This document shows positions 1 through 6,530 of a stretch of 8,737 nucleotides of DNA, piece after piece; the first letter of the stretch is position 1, and every line of letters begins with the position of its first letter. Under the pieces are notes generated by a model that did not search any database, was not told the origin of the DNA, and saw only the letters and a list, made by a program, of their open reading frames with translations. The DNA lies in contig JAKAOC010000071.1 in assembly GCA_021823385.1 (NCBI GenBank), positions 1 through 8,737 on the forward strand, given 5' to 3'. The position numbers and the translations under genes were made by a program. Source of the stretch: Actinomycetes bacterium (lineage in GTDB: Bacteria; Actinomycetota; Acidimicrobiia; Acidimicrobiales; Acidimicrobiaceae).

Positions 1-1
1 A

Positions 2-376
2 AAGGGATCTCTCTCGCATCACGACTATGAGGACGAGGCGGCCGCTGATCCGCGCATCGACGCGCTCCGCGCCAGGATGCAGGTCGTCGAAGACGCGTCA
101 TTCTCGAGCGGCTATCTCGACCCGGCAAAGCGGTCGGTGGCCAACGCCGTGACCGTCCACTTTAGCGACGGGTCCTCCACGGAGACGGTTCTGGTGGAGT
201 ACCCGTTGGGCCACCCCCGCCGGCGGGGCGAGGCAGCTGCCGCGGTGTCGGCCAAGCTGGCCGCCAACCTGGAGCGCCTGCCCGATGTCCAGGAGAGGGT
301 GCTGGCCGTGATGGCGGAGCCTTGGCGCGCTCTTTCCATGGGCGCTCGGGAGTTTTTGGGACTCTTCCTGCCCTGA
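2..376 (+). CDS. prpD: 2-methylcitrate dehydratase (MmgE/PrpD family), C-terminal part
   Basis: This is the last 124 codons of a gene that begins before the window; the frame is open from base 2 to the TGA at 374-376. The translation has the typical PrpD C-terminus: DPRIDALRARM, then YLDPAKRSVANAV, a short strand pair with FSDGSSTE, the VEYPLGHPRRR segment, and a helical end finishing in EFLGLFLP. PrpD dehydrates 2-methylcitrate to 2-methyl-cis-aconitate in the cytosolic methylcitrate cycle, which removes propionyl-CoA made from odd-chain fatty acids, branched amino acids or cholesterol-like compounds. The ATG at 77 lies inside the conserved region and is not the real start. The catalytic N-terminal domain is outside the window, so intactness cannot be judged. 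The next reading frame starts one base after the stop, suggesting they were once one operon. A related MmgE/PrpD protein with another substrate is possible. Confidence 0.88.
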   Translation, partial: KGSLSHHDYEDEAAADPRIDALRARMQVVEDASFSSGYLDPAKRSVANAVTVHFSDGSSTETVLVEYPLGHPRRRGEAAAAVSAKLAANLERLPDVQERVLAVMAEPWRALSMGAREFLGLFLP

Positions 377-377
377 C

Positions 378-715
378 GTGGGGGAGGGGAGCGGCCAAAG
401 GGGAGGCTGGGATGCGTTGGCCGCCTCCTTCGACGAGCAGCCGGATCACGGGCTTCGGGATCCGGTGGTCCGTGCCGCCTGGTGGAGGCTGCTGGCGGAT
501 AACCTGACGCCCGCGCCTTCCCGAGTGGCCGACCTGGAGTGTGGAACCGGGTCGCTCTCGGTGCTGCTTTCCGAGCGGGGATACTCAGTCACCGGCCTTG
601 ATTCTTCCAGGGCGATGCTCGGGGTGGCCCGCGCCTGGTGCCGCTCGCCGATCGCCGCTATTGGGGCTCGGCGGTCTTCGATCAGCGCTACCTGCTGGTC
701 ACTACGCCCACCTGA
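378..715 (+). pseudogene. Class I SAM-dependent methyltransferase remnant with internal deletion and frame change
   Basis: Two pieces of one methyltransferase lie side by side in different frames. The first, from the GTG at 378 to about 630, reads WDALAASFDEQPDHGLRDP, then VADLECGTGSLSVLL, the SAM-binding loop, and GLDSSRAMLGVARA, the acidic end of strand 2. The second, in the frame ending at the TGA at 713-715, reads RLVPLADRRYWG and then SAVFDQRYLLVTTPT, which resembles the usual tail of actinobacterial members of this family. The roughly 110 residues that normally lie between (strands 3 to 6, including the acceptor-side region) are absent, so the join is near 630-635. In the SAM loop the first glycine of the usual DLGCGTG is Glu. 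The frame of the first piece stays open to 800, but that tail is unrelated residues read through the second piece and the dnaE2 promoter. The gene follows prpD by one base. I infer a dead gene; the original substrate is unknown. Confidence 0.75.
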
Positions 716-768
716 GCGGGGCCGCTCCGGTGGCGGATCCCGGGGCCGGGAGTTTGGCTCTTTCCGGG

Positions 769-796
769 TTGTAATCGAACATATGTTCGATAAGAT
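769..796 (+). promoter_or_regulatory. Predicted dnaE2 promoter, leaderless type
   Basis: TTGTAA at 769-774 resembles a -35 hexamer and TAAGAT at 791-796 fits the TANNNT form of an actinobacterial -10. They are separated by exactly 16 bases. The -10 ends 7 bases before the GTG at 804, so transcription would begin at or next to the first base of the start codon. No separate Shine-Dalgarno with normal spacing exists: the only purine run (799-803) touches the start codon. An alternative -10 (CATATG) lies inside the palindrome and would give a short leader. Predicted from sequence only. Confidence 0.6.
774..791. promoter_or_regulatory. LexA-binding SOS box controlling dnaE2
   Basis: Bases 775-790 read TCGAACATATGTTCGA, a perfect palindrome that extends one base on each side to 18 bases. 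It matches the known Gram-positive/actinobacterial LexA operator form (CGAAC-N4-GTTCG). It fills the spacer between the proposed -35 and -10, ending 13 bases before the GTG. LexA bound here should block RNA polymerase directly, and RecA-driven LexA cleavage after DNA damage should release it. This agrees with the known SOS control of dnaE2 in mycobacteria. Confidence 0.9.
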
Positions 797-803
797 TTGA
801 GGA

Positions 804-3800
804 GTGGAACCCCTCCCTTACGCAGAGCTTCACTGCCACTCCAACTTCAGCTTCCTGGACGGGGCCTCCAGTCCCGGACAGCTTGTGGAGGCGGCCTTGG
901 CGGCCAAAGTGCCGATATGCGCCGTCACTGATCACAACGGTTTCTACGGGGTGGTGAACTTCGCCGCCTCCGCCAAGGGCACCGGTCTGGCCACTGTCTT
1001 CGGAGCGGAGCTTTCCATCGGGACCGAGGGCAGGCGCGACAACGTATACGACCCGGCCGGGGAGCATCTGGTGGTCCTGGCACGAAACCCGCGCGGGTAT
1101 GCCTCCCTCTCGGCCGCCATCTCCAAAGGGCAGATGGCCAAGACCGAAAAGGGGGTCTTCTACCTCTCCTTGGAGGAGCTGGCCTCTTACGATACCGGCG
1201 ACTGGGCGGTGCTCTCGGGTTGCCGCAAGGGGAGGGTGGCCGGCGATCTGATGGAGCGGGGCCCGCGCCAGGCCGGCTTGGCGGCGGCGCGCCTGGCCGA
1301 GGTCTTCGGCCGGGAGAACTTCGTCATCGAGTGCTGGGACCACGGGGATCCTGTCGACTCGGTGCGCAACGACGAGCTGGTGCGCATAGCCGACTCGCTG
1401 GGGCTGCGGGCGGTGGCCACCAACAACGTCCACTACGCAACACGGGCCGCGGCGCGCCTGCACGCCACGGCTGCGGCCATACGCGCCAACACCACCTTGG
1501 ACGAGATGGATCCCTGGCTGGCCTCGGACCAGATGGCCTATATCCGCTCCCCGGCCGAGCAGCACCGCCGCTTCGCCCGCTATCCGGGCCTGGCGCTGGC
1601 CGCCTACGAGCTGGGCAAGGAGTGCGCTTTCGACCTCTCCCTGGTCGCCCCCAGCCTGCCCGACTCCATGGTCCCGCCCGGCCGCGGCCAAGACTCCTGG
1701 CTGCGGGAGCTTGCCATGTCCGGGGCGGCCGCCCGCTACGGGGAGCCCGCCGCCGAGAGGGTGCCGGGGGCCTATGCCCAAATAGAGAGGGAGCTTCGCG
1801 TCATCGCAGAGCTCGGCTTTGCGGGCTACTTCCTGATCGTGCACGACATCGTGGAGTTCTGCCGGCGCAGCAACATCTTCTGCCAGGGGAGGGGCTCGGC
1901 GGCCAACTCGGCGGTCTGCTACGCGCTCGGCATCACCAACGTGGACCCTGTTGCCCTGGGGCTGCTCTTCGAGCGCTTCCTCTCCCCTGAGCGGGACGGC
2001 CCGCCCGACATCGATGTAGATATCGAGAGCGGTAGGCGTGAGGAGGCCATCCAGTATGTCTACGCCACCTACGGCCGCGAGCGGGCCGCCCAGGTGGCCA
2101 ATGTGATCACCTACCGCGCCCGCTCCGCCATCAGAGACGTGGGGCGGGTCTTCGGCTACACCTCCGGAGTGCTGGACGCCTGGTCCAAGGGGATGGGGCA
2201 TCATCGCCGCCTGGCCGATGCCCTGCCCGTCGGGGAGAGGGACGAGCTGGCGGTGCCGGAGCTGGTCACCACGCTCGCCGCCGAACTGGAGGGCTCGCCC
2301 AGGCATCTGGGCATCCACACCGGCGGAATGGTGATCTGCGATCGCCCGGTGGTGGAGGTCTGCCCGGTGGAGTGGGCCCGGCGGGAGGGTCGCAGCGTCC
2401 TGCAGTGGGACAAGGACGACTGCGCCATAGCCGGCCTGGTCAAGTTCGACCTGCTCGGCCTGGGAATGCTGGAGGCGCTGCACCGGATGGTGGACATGGC
2501 GCGGGAGTACCACGGCGAGGAGGTGGACCTGGCTCTCATACCTCAGGAGGACGAGGTGTACGAGATGCTGCAGGCGGCCGACACCGTGGGGGTCTTCCAG
2601 GTGGAGAGCCGGGCGCAGATGGCCACCCTGCCCAGGCTGCGCCCCACCTACTTTTACGACCTGGTGGTGGAGGTGGCCCTGATTCGCCCCGGCCCCATCC
2701 AGGGGGGTTCGGTGCACCCCTATATCCGGAGGCGCAACGGGCTGGAGAAGGTCACCTATGCGCATCCGCTCCTGGAGCGCTCGCTGGCCAAGACCCTAGG
2801 GGTTCCGTTATTCCAGGAGCAGCTGATGCAGATGGCAATGGACGTGGCCGGCTTCACCCCCGGGGAGGCCGATCAGCTCCGCCAGGCCATGGGCTCCAAG
2901 CGTTCCACCGAGAGGATGGAGGCTCTTCGAGCCCGCCTCTTTGCCGGCATGGAGGCCAATGGCATCACCGGGGCGGTGGCCGAGGAGATCTACGAGAAGC
3001 TGCGCGCCTTTGCCAACTTCGGCTTCCCCGAGAGTCACTCGGCCTCCTTCGCATATCTCGTCTACGCCTCCGCCTGGTTCAAGCTGCACTACCCGGCGGC
3101 CTTCTACGCCTCCATCGTCAACTCCCAGCCCATGGGCTTCTGGTCGCCCGAGACCCTCTCAGAGGACGCCAAGCGCCACGGGGTGAGGGTGCTTGCCCCG
3201 GAGGTCAACCTCTCAGGCTCCGGCTGCTCGCTGGAGGCCGCTCCCGCCTGGGGCTCCCCACGTGAGGGCAAGGGGTACATGGCAAAGATGATCGCCTCCG
3301 CCTGGGCCGGGCCGGCCATGCGCATCGGCTTGTCCGAGATACGCGGCATCGGGGATAAGGTGGCCGCCCGCATCGCCGGTGCCGCCCCCTTCTCCTCTCT
3401 CGCCGACCTGGCCGAGCGAGCCTCGCTGTCCGCCTCCCAGTTGGAGACGCTGGCCAGGGCGGGAGCGCTCTCCTCTCTGGGTGCCCGTGACGCCATGACC
3501 CCCCTGTCGCGCCGGCAGGCGGTTTGGGTGAGCGGGCCGTTGGCCGACCGCAGGATTCCATCCCTGCCCGGCATGGCCCTGGGAGACGAGGCTCCTGAGC
3601 TGCCGGCCCTGTCGGCGCAGGAGTCCACCTACCTCGACATAGCCACCTTCGGGATCTCCCCCGAGGCACACCCCTTCGCCTTCATGCGGGAGGAACTGGA
3701 GAGGTCCGGAGTGATCCGCATAGCCGCGCTCCCGTCAGCGAGGGACCGCAGCCAGGTGCGGGTGGCGGGCGTGGTGACGCATCGTCAGCGCCCGCGGACC

Positions 3801-4022
3801 GCGAAGGGGACCACCTTCATCAGCATGGAGGACGAGACCGGCCTGGCCAATGTGATAGTGGTGCCCGAGGTCTGGGAGCGCTACCGCAGGACTGCCCGTT
3901 CGGCCGATGCGCTGATCGTGTCAGGGAGGGTGGAATCCCACTCCGGGGTGGTGAACGTGATCGCCACCTCCCTGGAGGCAATCCTGCTGCCGGTCGGCTC
4001 GATGTCACGCGACTTCCGCTGA
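804..4022 (+). CDS. dnaE2: Error-prone DNA polymerase DnaE2 (ImuC), C-family alpha subunit
   Basis: This 1072-residue protein has the usual DnaE2 length and order. The PHP domain (about 1-215) opens with ELHCHSNFSFLDGAS and includes VTDHNG (41-46) and TNNVHY (206-211). The polymerase palm carries GRGSAANS (362-369), PDIDVD (401-406; D402 and D404) and KFDLLGLG (547-554; D549), the expected three catalytic aspartates. Fingers, thumb and tandem helix-hairpin-helix regions follow; NSQPMGFWSP (773-782) is typical of DnaE2. An OB-fold begins near residue 985. DnaE2 is a cytosolic translesion polymerase that copies damaged DNA during the SOS response and causes induced mutation, in mycobacteria together with ImuA' and ImuB on the beta clamp. 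Those partners are not in this window. The GTG at 804 is chosen because an in-frame TGA lies at 798-800 and the conserved N-terminus begins at once. The gene appears monocistronic, with an SOS box directly upstream. The true replicative DnaE1 is unlikely given the size and DnaE2 motifs. Confidence 0.96.
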   Translation: MEPLPYAELHCHSNFSFLDGASSPGQLVEAALAAKVPICAVTDHNGFYGVVNFAASAKGTGLATVFGAELSIGTEGRRDNVYDPAGEHLVVLARNPRGYASLSAAISKGQMAKTEKGVFYLSLEELASYDTGDWAVLSGCRKGRVAGDLMERGPRQAGLAAARLAEVFGRENFVIECWDHGDPVDSVRNDELVRIADSLGLRAVATNNVHYATRAAARLHATAAAIRANTTLDEMDPWLASDQMAYIRSPAEQHRRFARYPGLALAAYELGKECAFDLSLVAPSLPDSMVPPGRGQDSWLRELAMSGAAARYGEPAAERVPGAYAQIERELRVIAELGFAGYFLIVHDIVEFCRRSNIFCQGRGSAANSAVCYALGITNVDPVALGLLFERFLSPERDGPPDIDVDIESGRREEAIQYVYATYGRERAAQVANVITYRARSAIRDVGRVFGYTSGVLDAWSKGMGHHRRLADALPVGERDELAVPELVTTLAAELEGSPRHLGIHTGGMVICDRPVVEVCPVEWARREGRSVLQWDKDDCAIAGLVKFDLLGLGMLEALHRMVDMAREYHGEEVDLALIPQEDEVYEMLQAADTVGVFQVESRAQMATLPRLRPTYFYDLVVEVALIRPGPIQGGSVHPYIRRRNGLEKVTYAHPLLERSLAKTLGVPLFQEQLMQMAMDVAGFTPGEADQLRQAMGSKRSTERMEALRARLFAGMEANGITGAVAEEIYEKLRAFANFGFPESHSASFAYLVYASAWFKLHYPAAFYASIVNSQPMGFWSPETLSEDAKRHGVRVLAPEVNLSGSGCSLEAAPAWGSPREGKGYMAKMIASAWAGPAMRIGLSEIRGIGDKVAARIAGAAPFSSLADLAERASLSASQLETLARAGALSSLGARDAMTPLSRRQAVWVSGPLADRRIPSLPGMALGDEAPELPALSAQESTYLDIATFGISPEAHPFAFMREELERSGVIRIAALPSARDRSQVRVAGVVTHRQRPRTAKGTTFISMEDETGLANVIVVPEVWERYRRTARSADALIVSGRVESHSGVVNVIATSLEAILLPVGSMSRDFR

Positions 4023-4036
4023 GCCGGCCGGAGCCG

Positions 4037-4055
4037 TCCGCCCAGGGAAGGCGGA
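4037..4055 (+). terminator. Weak hairpin after dnaE2, possible terminator
   Basis: TCCGCC (4037-4042) can pair with GGCGGA (4050-4055) around a 7-base loop, starting 15 bases after the dnaE2 stop. There is no T tract after it; the sequence continues ATGAAAAAG. It could help end the dnaE2 transcript in a Rho-assisted or non-canonical way, or be chance in GC-rich DNA. Confidence 0.25.
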
Positions 4056-4064
4056 ATGAAAAAG

Positions 4065-4080
4065 TGTGTCAAAAGTCACA
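4065..4080. promoter_or_regulatory. CRP/GlxR-type operator upstream of the liv operon
   Basis: The sequence TGTGTCAAAAGTCACA matches the CRP-family consensus TGTGA-N6-TCACA at nine of ten defined bases; the right half-site is perfect and the left has T for A. Its centre (4072.5) is 50 bases before the livG ATG. It lies in the only gap ahead of the liv genes, so cAMP-dependent or related regulation of the importer is plausible. Another CRP/FNR-family protein could also use such a site. One site in a short gap is suggestive, not proof. Confidence 0.45.
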
Positions 4081-4109
4081 ATGTCACCCATGTGGGCCCT
4101 CCACTCTGC

Positions 4110-4115
4110 CAGAAT
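4110..4115 (+). promoter_or_regulatory. Possible -10 hexamer of a leaderless livG promoter
   Basis: CAGAAT ends 7 bases before the livG ATG, the same distance as TAAGAT from the dnaE2 GTG. No Shine-Dalgarno is visible before the ATG (the preceding bases are TCTGAACC), which favours a leaderless start. No good -35 is found at 16-18 bases upstream, as expected of an activator-dependent promoter. A start site nearer 4114, from a weaker -10 (CACTCT, 4102-4107), would put the CRP-like site at about -41. Confidence 0.35.
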
Positions 4116-4122
4116 CTGAACC

Positions 4123-4896
4123 ATGGATTCCAAAGAGGGACTGAGCGTCAACGAGGTGAGTGTCCGCTTCGGCGGTCTTGTTGCGCTGGACAGGGTCTCG
4201 CTGGAGGCACCGCCGCGCCAGGTTCTGGGAGTCATCGGACCCAATGGGGCGGGCAAGACCACGCTCTTCAACGTGATGTGCGGCTTCGTCAAGCCCGATT
4301 CCGGCACGCTCACATACTTCGGCAAGCAGGTCCACGGCCTGCGGCCCGAGAAGCTGACTCGCATGGGGGTGGCGCGCACACTGCAGGGGCTGGGCCTCTT
4401 TTCCCGCATGCCGGTACTCGAGAACGTGATGATCGGCGCCGACTCCCAGGCCAAAGTTGGGGTGCTGCGCGCCCTCTTGGGCGCCGGGCCCACCGTGACC
4501 GAGGAGCGGCGCCTGCGAGCCGCCGCGATGGAGGCGCTGGACCGCCTGGGGGTGGCCGCCTATGCCGCCAAGATGCCGCCGCAGCTACCCTACGCCATCC
4601 AGAAAAAGGTGGCGCTGGCCAGGGCCCTGGTCTCCAACCCGCGCTTTCTGCTTCTGGACGAGCCCGCCTCCGGACTGTCCGAGGGCGAGATGGCGGATCT
4701 GGGGGACCTGATTCTCGAACTCTCCGGCGACCTGGGCGTGGTGTTGGTCGAGCACCACATGGACCTGGTGATGCGGGTGTGCTCCAACATCACGGTGCTC
4801 GACTTCGGGCGGGTTATCGCGGAGGGGACGCCCGCCGAGGTCAAGGCCAACCCGCTGGTTACTGAGGCTTACTTGGGCGACGAGGTGGGAGCGTGA
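4123..4896 (+). CDS. livG: Branched-chain amino acid ABC transporter ATP-binding protein LivG
   Basis: This 257-residue protein is one of two ATPases powering the importer from the cytosolic side. Visible motifs are Walker A GPNGAGKT (39-46), the Q-loop ARTLQ (Q78) with GLGLFSRMPVLENV after it, Walker B FLLLDEP (175-181, catalytic E180) and the switch histidine in LVEHH (H211). The RFGGLVALD opening and the long Q-loop to signature region with TEERRLRAAAMEALDRLG are typical of LivG/BraF. The signature segment is LPYAIQ (155-160), with Ala where LivG normally has Gly. The ATG at 4123 is the first possible start, because an in-frame TGA is at 4117-4119. It lacks a Shine-Dalgarno and may be leaderless. 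It is the first gene of the liv operon; livF begins 10 bases after its stop. The class is secure, but the substrate could be another amino acid, amide or small acid handled by the same family. Confidence 0.93.
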   Translation: MDSKEGLSVNEVSVRFGGLVALDRVSLEAPPRQVLGVIGPNGAGKTTLFNVMCGFVKPDSGTLTYFGKQVHGLRPEKLTRMGVARTLQGLGLFSRMPVLENVMIGADSQAKVGVLRALLGAGPTVTEERRLRAAAMEALDRLGVAAYAAKMPPQLPYAIQKKVALARALVSNPRFLLLDEPASGLSEGEMADLGDLILELSGDLGVVLVEHHMDLVMRVCSNITVLDFGRVIAEGTPAEVKANPLVTEAYLGDEVGA

Positions 4897-4906
4897 GGTT
4901 GGCGCC

Positions 4907-5611
4907 ATGCTGACGGTCGAGAACCTGAGTGCATCCTACGGGCCGGTTCGCGCCCTCTCCGAGGTCACCCTGGCCGTGGAACGCTCCCGCATAACCGCCG
5001 TGCTGGGAGCGAACGGGGCGGGCAAGACGACTCTGCTCCGCACCTTGACCGGGCTTGTGCCCCCGACATCGGGCAAGGCGAGCCTGGACGGGGTGGACTT
5101 CCTGCACCGGCCCGCCGAGGATATCGCCCGCATGGGCGTCTCCCATGTGCCCGAAGGGCGAGGCGTCATCCAGGAGCTGACAGTTGAGGAGAACCTCCGG
5201 CTGGGAGCGATATGGAAGCGCGACATCGACACCCAAGCCAAGATGGCCTGGGTTTACGAGTTGTTCGAGCCGCTCAAGCCGAGGGCGGGCAAGCCGGCCT
5301 TCACGCTTTCGGGCGGCGAGCGCCAGATGCTGGCGGTGGGCCGTGCGTTGATGGCCGAGCCCAAGGCCCTCCTGCTGGACGAGCCTTCATTGGGACTTGC
5401 CCCTCTGGTGGTGGCGAGCATCATGGCGTTGCTGCGCCGCCTCTGCGACGAGCAGGGACTGTCGGTGCTCCTGGTGGAGCAGAACGCCCGCAGCGCGCTT
5501 TCGGTTGCCGACGATGCGGTGGTGCTATCGCTGGGACGGGTGGTGGTCTCCGACGCCGCGGAGAAGATCCGTGACGACGAAGAACTTCGTCACCACTACT
5601 TGGGATTCTGA
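4907..5611 (+). CDS. livF: Branched-chain amino acid ABC transporter ATP-binding protein LivF
   Basis: The second ATPase, 234 residues, pairs with LivG beneath the LivH/LivM channel. It has Walker A GANGAGKT (34-41), the LivF hallmark VPEGRG (81-86) followed by LTVEENLRLG, a canonical signature LSGGERQ (134-140), Walker B ALLLDEP (154-160, E159) and LLVEQN (188-193). In LivF proteins the Q-loop Gln is commonly replaced by Glu and the switch His by Gln, as seen here, so neither is a defect. The ATG at 4907 is preceded by GAGG at 4895-4898, which overlaps the livG stop and gives 8 bases of spacing, so the two genes are probably translationally coupled. The paired sites of LivG and LivF are chemically unequal, which is known for this family. 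Confidence 0.94.
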   Translation: MLTVENLSASYGPVRALSEVTLAVERSRITAVLGANGAGKTTLLRTLTGLVPPTSGKASLDGVDFLHRPAEDIARMGVSHVPEGRGVIQELTVEENLRLGAIWKRDIDTQAKMAWVYELFEPLKPRAGKPAFTLSGGERQMLAVGRALMAEPKALLLDEPSLGLAPLVVASIMALLRRLCDEQGLSVLLVEQNARSALSVADDAVVLSLGRVVVSDAAEKIRDDEELRHHYLGF

Positions 5612-5637
5612 CGGTGCGAGGTGGGAGTGTGGACCCC

Positions 5638-5655
5638 ATGAGGGAGAGGCATTGA
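5638..5655 (+). other. Five-codon mini-ORF overlapping the livH start
   Basis: ATG at 5638 opens a frame reading MRERH and stopping at TGA 5653-5655, which overlaps the livH TTG (5652-5654) as TTGA. The mini-ORF also covers the purine-rich ribosome-binding stretch of livH (5640-5649). It has no clear ribosome site of its own beyond GTGGGAG at 5621-5627, about 10 bases before the ATG. It might couple translation of livH to upstream ribosomes, or be chance. Confidence 0.2.
5641..5649 (+). promoter_or_regulatory. Ribosome-binding site deciding the livH TTG start
   Basis: The purine run AGGGAGAGG lies 2 to 10 bases before the TTG at 5652; the AGGGAG core has 5 bases of spacing. No in-frame ATG or GTG exists between the livF stop and the first membrane segment, so this site selects TTG. 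Confidence 0.6.
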
Positions 5656-6530
5656 GGAACTTCTGGAACTTCCTTCTGATCGGGGTGAGCAACGGGCTGG
5701 TCTACGCGCTGGTCGCGCTGGGGATTGTGCTCATCTACCGCTCGACTCGGGTCATCAACTTTGCGCTTGCCGCCATGGCGATGTTTTCCACCTATATCGC
5801 CGCCAGCCTCATCGACAGGAACGTGCCGTATTTCGTGGCCTTCGCGGCGGCGATGCTCTTCGGATTCGCGCTTGGGGCGGTCACCGAGCGCTTTATCATG
5901 CGGCCAGTCGAGAGCAAGTCACCGCTGAACGCTGTGATCGTGGCCATCGGGATGCTTATCTTCCTGGAGGCGATGGCCGGTGTTATCTGGGGAGCCAAGC
6001 TGCGTAACTTCCCCTCCCACTTCTCGCTCATCGGCCTCAAGATCGGCGGGACGAGACTGGCCATTTCGGACTTCGACCTGTTCATCGTGTCCGTTGTGAT
6101 CGTGCTCATGCTTGCGCTGGTTGTGCTCTTCCGCTATACCAAGCTCGGACTGATGATGCGGGCCAGCGCCTTCGCCCCTGAGGTGGCGCGGCTGCTCGGC
6201 GTGCGGGTGGGGAGGATGCTCACGCTCGGATGGGGCCTGGCCTGCGCGGCAGGCGCGGTGGCCGGCCTGCTGGCCGCGCCCAAGGTCTTTCTCTTTCCCA
6301 ACAACATGGACGCAGTCCTCATCTTCGGGTTCACCGCCGCCATCATCGGCGGGCTGGATTCGCCGGTCGGCGCACTGGTCGGGGGGCTGATCACCGGACT
6401 CGCCCTCTCGTTCATCGGTGGCTACCTCGGCTCTGACCTGGAGACGGTGGGCGCGTTCGTGATCCTGGTGGTGGTTCTTATGGCCAGGCCGGAGGGAATC
6501 TTCAGCTCGATCTCGGCAAGGCGGGTCTAG
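5652..6530 (+). CDS. livH: Branched-chain amino acid ABC transporter permease LivH
   Basis: This 292-residue inner-membrane protein forms half of the channel with LivM. I see about eight hydrophobic segments, near residues 7-28, 34-54, 59-77, 92-112, 142-161, 190-210, 221-250 and 264-278. Family marks are GLVYALVALGIVLIYRSTRVINFA (13-38), the cytosolic coupling segment RYTKLGLMMRA (161-171) continuing to LLGVRVGRM, and IIGGLDSPVGALVGG (231-245). The usual INFAHGE or INFAQGE is INFALAA here, as if the polar pair was lost. The in-frame open region reaches back into livF (to 5397), but there the sequence is livF read in another frame. TTG at 5652 gives the usual LivH length and a good ribosome site, and starting at the next Met would remove the first membrane segment. 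The gap from livF is 40 bases and the stop touches the livM ATG. Confidence 0.9.
   Translation: MRNFWNFLLIGVSNGLVYALVALGIVLIYRSTRVINFALAAMAMFSTYIAASLIDRNVPYFVAFAAAMLFGFALGAVTERFIMRPVESKSPLNAVIVAIGMLIFLEAMAGVIWGAKLRNFPSHFSLIGLKIGGTRLAISDFDLFIVSVVIVLMLALVVLFRYTKLGLMMRASAFAPEVARLLGVRVGRMLTLGWGLACAAGAVAGLLAAPKVFLFPNNMDAVLIFGFTAAIIGGLDSPVGALVGGLITGLALSFIGGYLGSDLETVGAFVILVVVLMARPEGIFSSISARRV

Noticed and set aside
77..376. A separate 99-residue gene starting at the ATG at 77.
   Set aside because: The frame is open to the left edge and the residues before the ATG already match PrpD, so this is an internal Met.
738..751. TCCCG-GGGC-CGGGA hairpin as a terminator before dnaE2.
   Set aside because: The stem is only 5 pairs with a 4-base loop, no T tract follows, and it overlaps the region just upstream of the promoter; such palindromes are frequent at this GC content.
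716..800. C-terminal part of the frame opening at 378 as a genuine protein end.
   Set aside because: It passes through the true methyltransferase tail in the wrong frame and then through the SOS promoter; the residues are low-complexity and arise from the frame shift.
702..2765. Open frame of 687 codons on the - strand.
   Set aside because: It lies antisense to dnaE2 in GC-rich DNA where stop codons are rare in the shadow frame. Its translation is Gly/His/Leu/Arg-rich with no domain I recognise, while the + strand protein has every DnaE2 motif.
804..4022. dnaE2 as part of an imuA-imuB-dnaE2 mutasome cassette.
   Set aside because: No imuA, imuB or Y-family polymerase sequence is visible on either side; any partners must lie outside the window.
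5397..5651. Extended LivH N-terminus from an ATG at 5397.
   Set aside because: The extra residues are livF read in another frame and are Trp/Arg/Ser-rich; the LivH family begins just before the first membrane segment.
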